Shown here: positions 35,983 through 47,682 of the stretch, piece by piece
Numbering within the stretch: the first letter of the stretch is position 1
Layout: every line of letters starts with the position of its first letter
Assembly (NCBI GenBank): GCA_030762175.1
Contig: CM060841.1
Span: 13,304,501-13,368,500 of the forward strand
Direction: 5' to 3'
DNA from: Metallyticus violacea
Lineage: Eukaryota > Arthropoda > Insecta > Mantodea > Metallyticidae
DNA: 64,000 nucleotides
Made by a program: the position numbers and the translations under genes
The notes under the pieces: model-generated
Told to the model about the DNA's origin: nothing
The model's input: the letters and a program-made list of their open reading frames with translations, nothing else
The model's database searches: none

Positions 35983-36669
35983 TAAAGAGAGTGCCAAAAA
36001 TGTATACACACTTTCACAGTAGATATCTATCTAATATATTTCAAAGTTGGACAGAAGAACAACAGTAATGTATAGTATGACAGAAGTGAATAAATGGGAC
36101 CCACATACATTATGTTAACGTTGCTACGTGACAGGTAAATCAACAATAAACAAATGAAGCCAACATTATCGTATGATGATTTGTAAACAGACGTGACTCG
36201 CATACGTTATGCCAGGCGTTGCTGCAACAAAATGGAGTCAAGATTATCGTTTGAACAGCGGAAAGCAATTTTGAAGTGGTACTGGAAAACTGAGAATGTT
36301 GTTGAAATTCAAAGGCAATGGAGACGTGTGTACAGAACAGAACCGCCGTTGGACTCCTACCTATGGGGAACTCTTAAGGATGTTGTGTACCGTAGAAAAC
36401 CAGCTACACTGACAGCACTTCGGGAAGAAACTAAAACGACATGTGTTGCAATCGCTGAGGACAATTTCGCAAACGTTGCTCAATCAGTAGTTCAACGTAT
36501 TCAGAAGTGTATCGACGCCGATGGTGGGCATTTTGAGCAACTGTTGTAACTGTAAAAGTCTAAGATGATTAGTGCTCATCATTTTCTTTTTGTGTGAATT
36601 CAGTTTTGTTATGTTAACACAGGTTCTTCTCTGCTTGCAGTGTGTATACATTTTTTGGCACCCTCTGTA
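35983..36669 (+). mobile_element. DUF4817-type mariner-like element, copy 4, in-frame internal deletion
   Basis: The terminal repeats are taaagagagtgcc at 35983 and ggcaccctctgta ending at 36669. A single 118-codon frame (36193-36549) joins the N-terminal FEQRKAILKWYWKTENVVEI / RRVYRTEPP region directly to the C-terminal LWGTLKDVVYRRKPATLTAL / IQKCIDADGGHFEQLL end. A more likely start is the ATG at about 36232 (MESRLSFEQRK). The deletion removes all catalytic residues but keeps frame, so a short DNA-binding-only protein could be encoded. The segment before the start is tandemly duplicated, as in copy 3. Confidence 0.9.
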
Positions 36670-38486
36670 TATTTATTTCAATAATTTGCAACACTTTTCA
36701 TTGCTTTTGTGGGGAAATAATTAAAATGCACTCAAAATAATTTTCTGATAATCTTTAAAGCAAATCTATATTAATAATTTTATTCAGCAAAATATTAGCT
36801 ATAATAGGAGCTACATTTATGTATTTTAAGGTCTTTTAGAGGGTAAGATAAAATAAAAATATAATAATATATTAAAATATTAAAATACGACAATTTTGGC
36901 GAATGTTTTCACGAATACTATTTGATGTAATACAAAATATTCATCTTAATAAGTTGTAATAGTATAAAAATATATTCAAATTTAATAATGTCTCTAACTT
37001 TCCGTACGATTTCAACCTCTCACAGATTGAGTTTTAATTATTTTATCAAATTATTTACTAACTACACAATTTACTTTGTTATTCAAATTATTATATAACA
37101 AATAATCAAAAGTATTTCAGCACAAACACTTTTAACTACGTTATTTGATTTTACGTTCGATTGTTATGTCATATATATTTTTTTTATCAGAAACAAAACT
37201 TTTATACAGGGAAAATCACTTACAACTACCACTACTAATATTTCATAAGCGAAAGCTTCTACTGATACTATGTTTTCAGTAAAATGAAGTTCGGACAAGG
37301 GCTTATCGATGTAGCCCATACATGATTTATTAGAAAGTATATTTCTAGAACGAAGTCTACATTTTATCAAATGGAAAATGCTTATTGACTTCAAGAAAAT
37401 AAAACTAGATAAGATTAGGCTCTCAACTGATGTTATTGCACGATTTTGGGCCAAATAGTTTACGAGAGATATCGTCTTACGCAGAGCTCAGACTTTCAGA
37501 ACCCTTTTTACACGATTCCCAAGATCATCAGGCAAACAGCAATATCTCCCCCGATCGTTAAGCAAAAACAGCATGCGTCTACAATTCAGGGAAATTATCA
37601 ATATTATGTTGCAGTTTATCCCATATGTATGTTTGGGTGTCTCTTAGCTTAACAGTGCAACAAAGCAAGGCATTTTTTCTACATTCTTTATATACTAGGA
37701 TTATGTCGTCTTTTTCAGCATTAGTAAACAATACCATTTTCTCTAGCACACCCAGAACATCTCACGTGAATTCTGTGTAAAGGAAACAAAATATAAATAC
37801 ATACGCACAAAAAACGGTCGCGGTAGGCAGGAATGTGCGGTACATTTCATATGTAGTACCTAAGCAGTTAAATGGGGCAGACAACTCAAGTTCCATATGA
37901 CTAGGTTCGGAATTTTAGATCCATCTAGATTGAACTGCAGCATACTGTTGATAATTTCCCTAAATTGTAGACAAAATGTAAACCGACTTGTACTGCTTTT
38001 GTCTAACAATCGCAGAAGTATATTGCTTTATGCCTAATGATTGTGGGAATTCTATAAAATGACTCTGAATGTCGCAGATATATCTACATCTAGTGAACTA
38101 CTTGGCGTAGTCGTGTAAAAAGTACACGACATTTTAATTTCATCGATTTGTATTTCTAAAAGTCAACAGGCATCGCTCCATTTGAAAAAAAAAAATTGTT
38201 ATAGAAACACAGTTGATAATAATTTTTGGAATCGTTGTACGGGTTACACTTATTAGGGTTTGTCTGAAAACAGCGTAACAATTTCATCTTTTTGGTTTTG
38301 GAAATATTCGCGATGGTAGTTTATGTGATTCACAGTGTATATGTGCTTCTTTTACTTAAATTACTGTAGGATAACTCCCATAAATATCTTATCATATGTT
38401 ATAACGCAAAATAATATATTCTTAGATATTTTAAAGCGTTTCTTATTTTCCAAAAGTACGGATATTTTTTCTCGAAATAAACTTGT
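36670..38486. other. Unassigned AT-rich DNA
   Basis: About 1.8 kb with no recognised gene or repeat. Confidence 0.5.
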
Positions 38487-38755
38487 CGGCATTGATCATC
38501 TAGTGCTAACCATATTTGCTTCGTAGACCCAAGATCGCGGGTTCAACACCGGCCAAGTTTGATGGTTTCTTTCGGGCGTAAAACCATAAGTATGGCTTTC
38601 TTCGTAAGAGAGGTGAAGCAATGGATCCCGTGTCATAGGTTTACAGCACGTAAGTGAATTTCTAAATTGAGATTTGAGAAAAATTTATCGGCCGTTGACG
38701 CCTTGAACTGAATGGGACGTTGATGACTTGAAGAGCGTCTGTAAACAAATCTAAT
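38487..38755 (+). mobile_element. SINE B (tRNA-Arg-like), near full length
   Basis: The head reads gtcggcattgatcatctagt, then cgtagacccaagatcgcggg and ttcaacaccggcc. The body includes ttcgggcgtaaaaccataag and gaatgggacgttgatgactt. In better-kept copies the region gcctcctaaacccaagatcg resembles a tRNA-Arg(CCT) anticodon arm followed by a B box. The body is present but no target-site duplication was recognised. Confidence 0.88.
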
Positions 38756-38814
38756 ATCTAACTGATCGAGATGCAAACTATGCACTCCTATGGGTCTGAA
38801 CCACTACCCGTAAA

Positions 38815-39080
38815 GAAAGATAAACATTTGAGCGGCGCCACGGCGTGAAACCTTGAGAGTTATCGATTCAGGCAGAGTCTCTTAGAGTTCGTGAGCTGCG
38901 TGCCGTTCTTTAAACAGGCAAGGGCAATCGATCGGCAAAGGGGACCGGAGTAAGGTGGAGGTTACATGAACGTCACGAGAGTACCCGGTTGAATGAACGC
39001 GTCGCACCGTATTTCAACAATGCAGCGGAACGACGTTGAAATAGAACTCAGTAGTAACAAAATGACCTTGCCCTACTTCG
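38815..39080. other. GC-elevated unassigned block
   Basis: Richer in G, C and CpG than its flanks (gagcggcgccacggcgtgaa, gaacgcgtcgcaccgtattt). No open frame or repeat match is recognised. Confidence 0.3.
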
Positions 39081-39198
39081 CTGCTAAATCAAAGCGCGAG
39101 TGAAAACATAATATAAGCAATAAACAGAGGTGGTAGTTTATAGTATTTGAAAACCAAAAGTCACCACTTTCACAATATTAGTTGGTATTCTCTGGGAA

Positions 39199-39481
39199 TG
39201 AATGAATAGTGTTTAACGTTCGTTTTTACTACAGAGGCACCACAGGCGGTGGACACTGATGATACACGAGATGAAATGTTATATTGGGAATGGATTTATT
39301 TTCAAGGAAGGAATTGTTCCAAGACTAAGTTTAGGGTACCTCCCCGGCATTTGCCATTAATGAAGACTGAGGAAAACCTGGGAAAAAACTCAGACAGGGA
39401 GGACGGTCCTGGCGGTATTCGAACCGCAGGCCTTCCGCTCATAAGTCCGCGCCTTAACGACCTCCGCCACCCGTAGCGGTA
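39199..39481 (-). mobile_element. SINE A, minus strand, with target-site duplication
   Basis: Complete reversed copy. The 3' end at the left has (gaat)n units in place of poly-T. The flanking repeat tattctctgggaa (39186-39198) against tattctctagggaa (39482-39495) is a target-site duplication with one added base. The 75-codon frame across it is incidental. Confidence 0.93.
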
Positions 39482-39840
39482 TATTCTCTAGGGAAATATC
39501 AAATATGATTTGCAGACGTTATTTTAGTACAGGTGGGGTCTCGAAAAAGAAACAGCTTTATAGAGAATTTAACTAAGTACAACATGTTTTATTTATTGAA
39601 TTCATCAAAGTGTCTGAAAGTATTTCAAGATAAAAATACAAATTGAAGTATTCAAAAGAGTGGGTGTATAAATATAAATTTGAATTAAACAATTTCGTTT
39701 TATAATGCAGTTGTAAGACGTGAATGTAGGTTGTTTTCATTGCTTTTTTTAACTTGCACAGGGACGAATGGAAATTAATTTTACTGAAGATAATACAAAG
39801 TGTCTGATTTTGCGTATGCACTATTGAGTCTATATACTTC

Positions 39841-40101
39841 TCCTTGCTTCCTAAACCTAAGGTCGCGGGATCGATCCCGGCCAGGACCATGGATTTTTCA
39901 GGCGTAAAAATCCTTAGTATGGCTTCCTTCGGAAGGGAAGTAAAGCCGTGGGTCCCATGTTGTGCATTTACGGCGCTATAAAGAACCTTAAGCCTAAAAG
40001 AAGAGGCCCCTGAGCAAAAATTGTCGGCAGTTTCACGCCCTGAATTAAATGGAACGCTGATGACCTGAGATGTTAAGAGCGTCCGTAAATAAATCAATCA
40101 A
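39841..40101 (+). mobile_element. SINE B, 5' truncated, with target-site duplication
   Basis: Begins inside the tRNA-like head (ttgcttcctaaacctaaggt, then cgcgggatcgatcccggcca) and keeps the whole body to gagcgtccgtaaataaatc. The direct repeat tatatacttc at 39831-39840 and 40102-40111 brackets it. The 174-codon minus-strand frame at 39573-40097 runs antisense through this SINE and is not a gene. Confidence 0.93.
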
Positions 40102-40224
40102 TATATACTTCCCACGTTTACGGTCGTTTAACAGTGTACTGTTTATGTACTGACTGTGATATATACAAACTTAAGAACGTGTTGCTAGCATGTCTGGGGT
40201 ATTTGAAAGCGCCAGGCATGCAGC

Positions 40225-40520
40225 TGATTGTTGATTTGGTTTATTTACGGATGCTCTTTATCTCAGGTCATCAGCGTCCCATTCAATTCAGAGCGTGAAA
40301 CAGCCGACAAATTTTGCTCAGAGGCCTCTTCTTTCAGGCTTGAGGTTCTTTATCGTACCGTAAATGTACGACACGGGACCCACGGCTTTACTTCCCTCCC
40401 GAATGAAGCCATACACAGGATTTTTACGCCCGAAAAAATCCATCGATCCTTACCAGGATCGAACCCGAAATCCTGGGTTTAGAAGGCAAGTATGGTTACC
40501 ACTACATCACCAGGACCGAC
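40225..40520 (-). mobile_element. SINE B, full length, minus strand
   Basis: Complete reversed copy from tttacggatgctctttatct to accaggaccgac. The tRNA-like head (ggttaccactacatcaccag on the plus strand) is intact. The flanking ggcatgcagc at 40215-40224 and ggtatgcagc at 40521-40530 make a 10-bp duplication with one mismatch. Confidence 0.92.
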
Positions 40521-40587
40521 GGTATGCAGCAAGCGTATATTAATCATTCATTCTATTTGAAGTGTATTGATCACACCCTAATTTCTT

Positions 40588-40870
40588 ACCGCCACGGGTG
40601 GCCGAGGTCGTTAAGGCGCGGACTCGTGAGCGGGAAGTCTGGGGTTCGAATCCAGTCACGACCGTCCTCCCTGACTGAGGTTTTTTCCAGGCTTTCCTCA
40701 GTCCTCATAAATGACAAATGCCGGGGAGAAGTACCCTAAACTTAAGCCTGGAACGTTTCCTTACTTAAAAAGACTCCTTTCCTAATATATCATTTCACCT
40801 CACATATCATCAGTGTTCATCGCCTGTGATGCCTCTGTAGTAAAAGCGGGCGTTAAACATATTCATTCAT
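40588..40870 (+). mobile_element. SINE A, full length, with 13-bp target-site duplication
   Basis: A box tggccgaggtcg at 40599-40610 and B box ggttcgaatcc at 40643-40653. The tail is (attc)n. The perfect direct repeat accctaatttctt lies at 40575-40587 and 40871-40883, which defines the ends exactly. Confidence 0.96.
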
Positions 40871-41117
40871 ACCCTAATTTCTTTGAACATAAGCCCTGTG
40901 TTGAGAATATATGAATACAATACTAGACAACACTCTCAAAAGTAAAGCCAATCTGCTGAGCAAATTTATTAATAACAAAATGACATCATATTTTTGCCCT
41001 AATATCTCATTAAAATATTAACAAAATAAACTAAAACAATAAAACAAGAAAGGAACAAGTACAAAGAATTAGCTACTTTAAAATCTATAAAATATTATCT
41101 TTTATTACTTTTATTTT

Positions 41118-41657
41118 ATTTTTGGACTGAGGAAAGAAGTCTAGGCATTAATTATTCATATTTAAATGTTAGTCAATAGTTCGAGGGACTGTTGTTTTAG
41201 AAAGGCCCCAGTTGCTGCTATTTCTGTAACTATGTAACTTCCATAATTTCTCCTTCCACAAGAGCGATGTTTTCAGGAGTGAGCATCTCCAAGGGCCAAC
41301 CTGCACGCTCTTCGTCTTCAATGCTTTCACGACCCATTCGAAAAAGTTTGGCTCATTCTTTTACGGTAGAATATGAGGGGGATGTTTCCCCATACACACC
41401 GTCTAATCGCTGTTTAATTTCATTTGCAGTAAGTGCTTCTTTTGTGAATAACTTAATATAGCTTGATACTCCATTTTGAACATGTCACAAACTTCTACAC
41501 ATAGCCTTCTTTAGGCAACTATATCTGAAAACTGAACACAGAGGAGTGGAAGTTACAGCTTCAATTATTTACTAAACAGATATTTTCACCAGATAGGACT
41601 TTTGTGAAGGATATAATCCTTATCGGCGAGGCCGGAAACTTATGGACCTACCCTCGT
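41118..41657 (-). mobile_element. Mariner relic, second family, copy B, 3' truncated (minus strand)
   Basis: Sister of the 2.1-kb copy, sharing ggactgaggaaagaagtcta, the HTH-coding stretch and the outer terminal repeat (ggaaacttatggacctaccc, then tcgta, ending near 41657). The HTH coding region is more decayed, with a deletion around the EDRRLK block. The other terminal repeat is missing; homology stops at about 41118. Confidence 0.83.
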
Positions 41658-42448
41658 ATTTCCACTTTTTGTCAACAAAAGTCATATTTTCTTCACAATA
41701 TCCCTTTAAAGAAGAACGAAAAATATAATTTTATAGAGTGCACAAAAATGGCGCCAAACAACTATAGACTGGGATAGATGGTACGCTATAAACATACCTC
41801 GATATATGTATAAAGGTAAAACGGGTAAATCATATTTGCAAATACCAGTACTGATGTGATTTTCATTGTTTATTTCTTTTATTAAACTTATTTGTTCTGT
41901 GTACAAACAAATAAATTGAAAGCATATAAAAGTTACTCATTTTCTGATTTTTGCTAGAAATATTGATTCAAGCATGCGTATTCTAGCTGGGTGTGACTCT
42001 TTTCATAATCTATCATTGTTATGGATTTGAGAGTAAATGCAATCGTATGCAAGCATCAATAGAACCAAACTGTGAGCAAGGTTAATTCCTTTTACGTGCT
42101 TAGAATGTAGTGCGCTAACCCACTCAGTTTCTTTTTGTCATAAACAATAATTCAGTGTCAGGAACGGTTGAAGAATTATCAAATGGGTTAGTTAAGTTTA
42201 TTCAGCATAGATGACATGATCCGCCCATATTCTGTTCTTTCTTGTTTTTATCGCTGCCTGGCAACCTGAGTTGTTATTGTTGTTGTTTGAATCTACTGTG
42301 CATTTAATGTAATAATTCTGTTTTGATAATAAATAGCCCTAAAACAAAGAACAGAATGTGAGCGGGTTAGAATTAGGTCATATTACAATAATAATAATAA
42401 TTATAATTGTTTATTTTGCTGTTAAATTTATGTTATGTTTATGTTAAA
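41658..42448. other. Unassigned AT-rich DNA
   Basis: No gene or repeat recognised. Confidence 0.5.
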
Positions 42449-42460
42449 TATGTAGTTATT

Positions 42461-42771
42461 GTCCACCTCATAGGTCTGGTGGTTAGCGTTGCTGTCTGCG
42501 GGCCGGTTGCGGGTTCGATTCTCCGTACCTACTTAGGAATTTTTCTAAGTTAGTGAGGTCTGGAAGCCCCACAGCTCGTGAGGACAAATGAGCAGCTGCC
42601 TGATGGAGAGGTAGCGATCTCCGATCTAGAAAGCTGCGATATAGAGACCGGTGTGTTGATCACATGCCCCCCCTGCAACACTGCACTCTATCAATGATGG
42701 CAGAGGCAGAGGACGCAGCGGTCGTCGTGGTAAGCTATGGCCCATATGGGGCTGTAAAAGGCTAGAAGAAG
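42461..42771 (+). mobile_element. SINE C (tRNA-derived), full length, with 12-bp target-site duplication
   Basis: The head reads cataggtctggtggttagcg (A box) and ttgcgggttcgattctccgt (B box). The body contains ggaatttttctaagttagtg, gagcagctgcctgatggaga and gaggacgcagcggtcgtcgt. The ends are fixed by the perfect direct repeat tatgtagttatt at 42449-42460 and 42772-42783. A partial second copy lies at about 57255-57535. Confidence 0.93.
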
Positions 42772-42783
42772 TATGTAGTTATT

Positions 42784-44569
42784 TAGACTAGGATTTTTTT
42801 AAATAAAAGCTACTAGAGTCATAAAATGGGGTAGAAGTTTAACAAAATATGTATAGCCCTTTCAAATGGACAAAATGACGGGATACCTAGCTCTATGTTT
42901 TCACTTTGTATCAAAACGAACAAATTGGTTTTCTTTTTTCTTCTTCTTAAGGTAAATATATTTGTTCTAAGAAATGTCTATCTAACCATTAAAAGTAAGG
43001 GGCGCCATTTGAAATTTGAAATTGAGAATGAAATGGTAAAATACAAATTTAATCAACACCGACTTTAAAATTCCCCCTCAATATCTAAATAGTTTAAATT
43101 AAATTTGTATAAGTAGTTACTCAGATTGGGAAGTTTTGAAATGAAAGCTCTGTTTAAACTTTAATATATAAAAGAAGGATATCAATGAAACAGGTATACT
43201 CTGTGAATAACTTTTTTATATTCCACGAGGCAATCGAAAATATATGCAGCATGCACGTCGCAATTGTTATTCATTGGTACATAGCGCGTATTTTGCGGGT
43301 ATAATCGGGTTTTAGTAAACTTGAATTACTTAAACTGCGCTCCAAGCTCTTAACAAGTGAGTATTACGTTAAATAGAGATGTTTATTTTCAACTCGCCCC
43401 CCTTCACAGTGCCTGATAGCATCACTTGGCTTCAACAAGTTGCATTGACCTCTAACAGTTTAGCGCTAGCATGTGCTCTGTAGTTTTCCGATCCAAACAC
43501 GATCACAACGTGATAGATTCCTTGATCTGTAATTTTCAATTATCATTCCCCGGTAATTAAGCTACGAAATAAGTACTTATATTAAGACGTTATAAAGCCA
43601 TGTAATAGAAAAAACATGTGGTTGGTTTAAAATGTGTCAGGCCATTTAAATAAAAAACAGAGACATAAATTCAATTAACGGTAGTCTTTTTTGCTTGTAG
43701 CTTTTAGTTCAGTTTACTACGAGTTAGTCTCAAAAGAAGAAGAAGAAAAAGCACGTAAAACTGTTAACGACTATAAATTTATTTAACACAATAAGATCAA
43801 TAAAGCGTGCTTATTTAAATACTGTACCAGCCAGCCTACTTTACAGTATTATACCTACTATACAGTATTATACTTACTGGACAGTATTATACCCATATTA
43901 TACGCGTATTATCACAACGTTTATACTGTATTATTTAAACGAATGCATTGTGCTCAACAGTAACTACACTCGTGTACTCACTACAGATGATTCGCAATGA
44001 TATTTTCAGATATAAAAATTCTTAGTCTGTAAAAAATTGTCGGGTACCGGGGAGTTTCAGGCACCTATAAAGAGTTTGTCCAGAGTTAAAGAGAAACAGG
44101 CGTTTCTGAAATTTTTATGTAAACTATTAAACATTTGTGGTTATAATGTAATAATGAAGCAAACATTACTGCACCAAGTTCGGCCAGGCTGACTTAAACA
44201 GAAAGTGTCACCAATAGACATAATCCAGATAAAAATAAACTCATTATTATTTTAGAGAATACACATAAAAGAAAGCGTTTGCTAATTTTATATTAGCTAC
44301 TAAACTTAACTTTAGATTAACTATAGCTGATTAATTATGCTACAGTCCGTTGAATGAGTACAAAAGGTTGTCACTGCAGTGAATCGGAGAAATAAAACGA
44401 GGAGTGTGGGTCGGGCAGCTCGGTATGAAGTAAACTCGCCTTTTCATTGTTGTTAGTCACCAAAAACAATGTAAAATAAAAAGAATATATTAAATATTCT
44501 GCTAAATTATACATTATTAAACACCTTTAATATCTTACTTATTGTAAATCGCATGACATTGTCTATATG
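42784..44569. other. Unassigned AT-rich DNA
   Basis: No gene recognised. A short run of similar acagtattatac(c/t)-type units at about 43852-43895 is a small degenerate tandem repeat. Confidence 0.5.
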
Positions 44570-44818
44570 TCGGCCCTGGTTGTCTAGTTGTAATCATACT
44601 TGTCTCGCATACCCAAGATCACGGGATTCAAACCCGACCAAGGTTGATGGATTTTAGGGCATAAAAATTCAAAGTATCGCTTTCTTCGCAAGGAAATTAA
44701 TTCCTTTGACCCTGTGTCTTAGGTTTACGGTAGGTAAAAGAACCTCACGACTGAAACACGCCCTGAATGGAACGCTAATGACAGGGATGTTAAAAAACGT
44801 CCTTAAACAAACCAAATA
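44570..44818 (+). mobile_element. SINE B, full length head, internally shortened
   Basis: The head gtcggccctggttgtctagt, then gtaatcatacttgtctcgca and cacgggattcaaacccgacc, gives the A- and B-box regions. The body has a deletion between gaacctcacg and aaacacgccctgaatggaac. It ends with cgtccttaaacaaacc. Confidence 0.9.
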
Positions 44819-45837
44819 AATAAGCTGCTTATACATTGAGTACAAAAAGTAATTTTATATTTAAAATAAAGTAATAAAATGGCCAAACATACCTTACATT
44901 CATCGTAAAGTAATATAAAATATAATGAGTTATTTTAGTTATACTTTTAATACATAGGCACTTTGCTTATAATGTTATATTATAAATTATGTTCGAGGTA
45001 TTTGAGTTACAATTTTTCTTATTGTACTGTGCGCAGCATTTAAACGAGAGAAAATACAGGTTGGTTCTTTATCTAAACGGTTGGACAGCTATCTTTAATT
45101 TAAGTTTAGCCAAAAATGTACTTTATAATTATACTCCAAATCTAGAAAAAATGTTCCTTACTGAATTCGGGACTGTGCAAAACATACAAAAAACTTGCTT
45201 TGACACGGAAATAGTCAACAAAATATAAATTTTTTATAATATATACACCTAGTATTACTTTTTATTCCACAGATTTTAAATCTAAATTTCCAATAATCCT
45301 GTGGTACATATCAGCTATAGACATAATAAAATTCATGCATTTTATAAATTATAAAATCGTTAGTACTGACATTTTGTTACATAATGAATTTATTTTGTGT
45401 GAAATAAATCAAAATATATTCCCTAATATTTTAACATATAATATTTTATATAAAAATACAAAGAACAAACAATTCGTACTTTTCCTTGTTAAAAGATTAA
45501 AATAATTAACATTTAATTGAATTTCTTGGTACATCATTTTTAAAATAATATTATTTGAAACAAATCGTATGATACAGAGGCGAATATTTTGTACGAAAAG
45601 GAAAATAAAAATTCGCAGCGTCAGTGCCTGTTAACATCGACTAATGTTTAATACACTTTAGACTATATATTGTGTACAATTTAATGTATTTTAAATATTA
45701 TTAATCATTATATTGAAATATTGGTATGATACAACGGACATGATAATATACTGTATAATAACAGTTTTAAACGATGCACATACATTTTTGAACCTTACAA
45801 GTGCTAAAATGTTGAACAGCTAAGCAACAAATAAACG
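44819..45837. other. Unassigned, very AT-rich DNA
   Basis: A 79-codon frame at 44989-45228 (starting MFEVFELQFFLLYCAQHLNE) is unrecognised. Nothing else is seen. Confidence 0.4.
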
Positions 45838-45900
45838 ATGACGAAACTAGTGCAGCTGGGAAGACCCTATTGCGTCACCAGGGCGCGGTTCGGGGAGAAG
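45838..45900 (+). CDS. Candidate first coding exon (21 codons ending at a consensus splice donor)
   Basis: An ATG with A at -3 (aaacgATG) opens a 21-codon frame, MTKLVQLGRPYCVTRARFGE followed by K, which ends exactly at aag/gtaagt, a consensus 5' splice site in phase 0. An in-frame TAA lies two codons before the ATG, so this would be a first coding exon. The segment is distinctly less AT-rich than the kilobase before it. It is not part of any repeat seen here. No downstream exon or protein family was recognised, and a donor match at the end of a short frame can occur by chance. Other readings are a non-coding transcript exon or coincidence. Confidence 0.3.
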
Positions 45901-47020
45901 GTAAGTTTCTAGAAGTGGGGTAAGGCGCGTGAGACGATACGCCACGTGCATTTCAGTGACTTTTCCCAAAGTACTGAGTTGTACAAGAATAGAAACCAAC
46001 AGTAACAGGCAAACGAATGATAAAATACCGATACATTTATATTATCGTTGCCACAGGAATCGATGTAGAATTCTCCAATAGGGAGTACATGTATTCAGAG
46101 TCACACGTGTCGGTGCTGTGAGAATTGCATTTACATTACCATTTACAGTTCGGTCGGGATATAATGGGAGAACTTCCTAGAACAACGATAACAATATCAC
46201 AAAGGTATAATTGCAAACTTTTAAGTTCACTGGATTAATTCTCGGTGTCAAAGTCTACTTTCAAAATTCACGGATTTCATAATCAGATATCATTGTTCCA
46301 AACAGTCTTACAAGGAACAAATAAACAACGGTACTAAAGTCCTCTCCCAGAGGTTAAGAATTAGCTATTAGGAGTCAAACAGGAGGCTAGTTGGCATATT
46401 AACCAAGGTAAAGAGACCAGCACAAAAGAAATAGCCACTATTAGCGGTGTCCAAAAGTAAACGGACTTGCTCCAATAAGCTATAAGGTTAGGAAAGTATA
46501 TATTATTCTGCATTAATTATATACCTCTATGAATAGTTCTGAAATTATAAGTGCTCTTGATCTGTGTATCCCAAACACCATCTTCTTCTTCTTCTTCTTC
46601 TTCTTCTTCTTCTTCCTACTAAGGATTAGCCCCAATTGATCTACCCTCACCAAAACTGGTCCCTCTGTCAAACATCTCTATTGGCTGTCGGACTGCCGAG
46701 GATATCTTGAGGTTTTTTATTCTTAAGAACACAGTCTTTATGTTTCTGGTATCTTTCAATATGATCAGTTATAATCTCTTCGCCTAGCTGTTCCCTTCTT
46801 GAAAATCTTGCAGAGATCTTAGGAACCTCATCCGTGCGACTTATAATCTCTTTTTGTCTGCTATTTCAAGAACCTACCTATCACATTAGGATATTATACT
46901 ATAAATGCGCTGTTCAATATATTTTTATTGCATTTTATTGAAATGTCAATTAATGCCCCTAATTAAATAATTGTATTTTATTATATTTCTTGCATATCTG
47001 CAGTTGTTCCTATAGATCTC
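45901..47020. other. Unassigned DNA with (TTC)n tract
   Basis: A (TTC)n run lies at about 46580-46617. The sequence after it, to about 46880, could be the 3' part of a minus-strand LINE whose tail is the (GAA)n on that strand, but no diagnostic motif was found. Nothing else is recognised. Confidence 0.35.
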
Positions 47021-47030
47021 ATGTAATTGG

Positions 47031-47296
47031 GACTGTCACGGGTGGCCGAGGTCGTTAAAGCGAGAGATCTGGGGTTCGAATCCCGCCAGGACCGCCCTCT
47101 CTGACTGAAATTTTTCCCCAGGTTTTCCTAAGTCCTCATAAATGGCAAATGCCGGGAAGGTACCCTAAACTTGGGCCTGAAGCGTTTCCTTCCTTAAAAA
47201 AATCCTTTCCCAATATATCATAATTTATATATTATCAGTGTTCACTGCCTATGTTGCCTTAGTAGTAAAAACGTGCATTAAACACCATTAAAAAAA
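47031..47296 (+). mobile_element. SINE A with deletion in the tRNA-like head
   Basis: The stretch between the A and B boxes is shortened (cgttaaagcgagagatctgg; about 15 bases missing against other copies). The body and 3' end are present. The perfect duplication atgtaattgg at 47021-47030 and 47297-47306 marks the ends. Confidence 0.94.
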
Positions 47297-47306
47297 ATGT
47301 AATTGG

Positions 47307-47682
47307 ATTCGAACACTTGCCATTTATCACTGTCTTTACATTGCTATGACTTTAGTCTTCTCACAATTTCCATATTGTAATTCTTTATAATCTTTTTAAA
47401 ATCATTAGCAGACAGCTGTAGGTCATTTTCAGATTCGATATCATCAACAAAAAATACCAATTCTAATAATTATTAGCATGAAATTAGACTTTTTTTTTAC
47501 AAATGAATGAAGCCTTTTGACTTCAAGAAAATAAAATTACATGCTTAGAATGTCAATGGTTTTTTTTTTTTTTTTTTTTTTTTTGCATGATTGTAGGTCA
47601 TATAGTTTACAATGCATCAATCTTTTATACTCGCAAAGTGAACATTTTTTTTACAAAATACTTTTTGTAAGCAAATAGGATT
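47307..47682. other. Unassigned AT-rich DNA with poly-T
   Basis: A poly-T tract lies at about 47561-47584. Nothing else is seen. Confidence 0.5.

Noticed and set aside
39573..40097. 174-codon minus-strand ORF, the longest frame in the window
   Set aside because: About half of it is SINE B read antisense (39841-40101), which is GC-richer and keeps frames open; the remainder is low-complexity AT-rich sequence.
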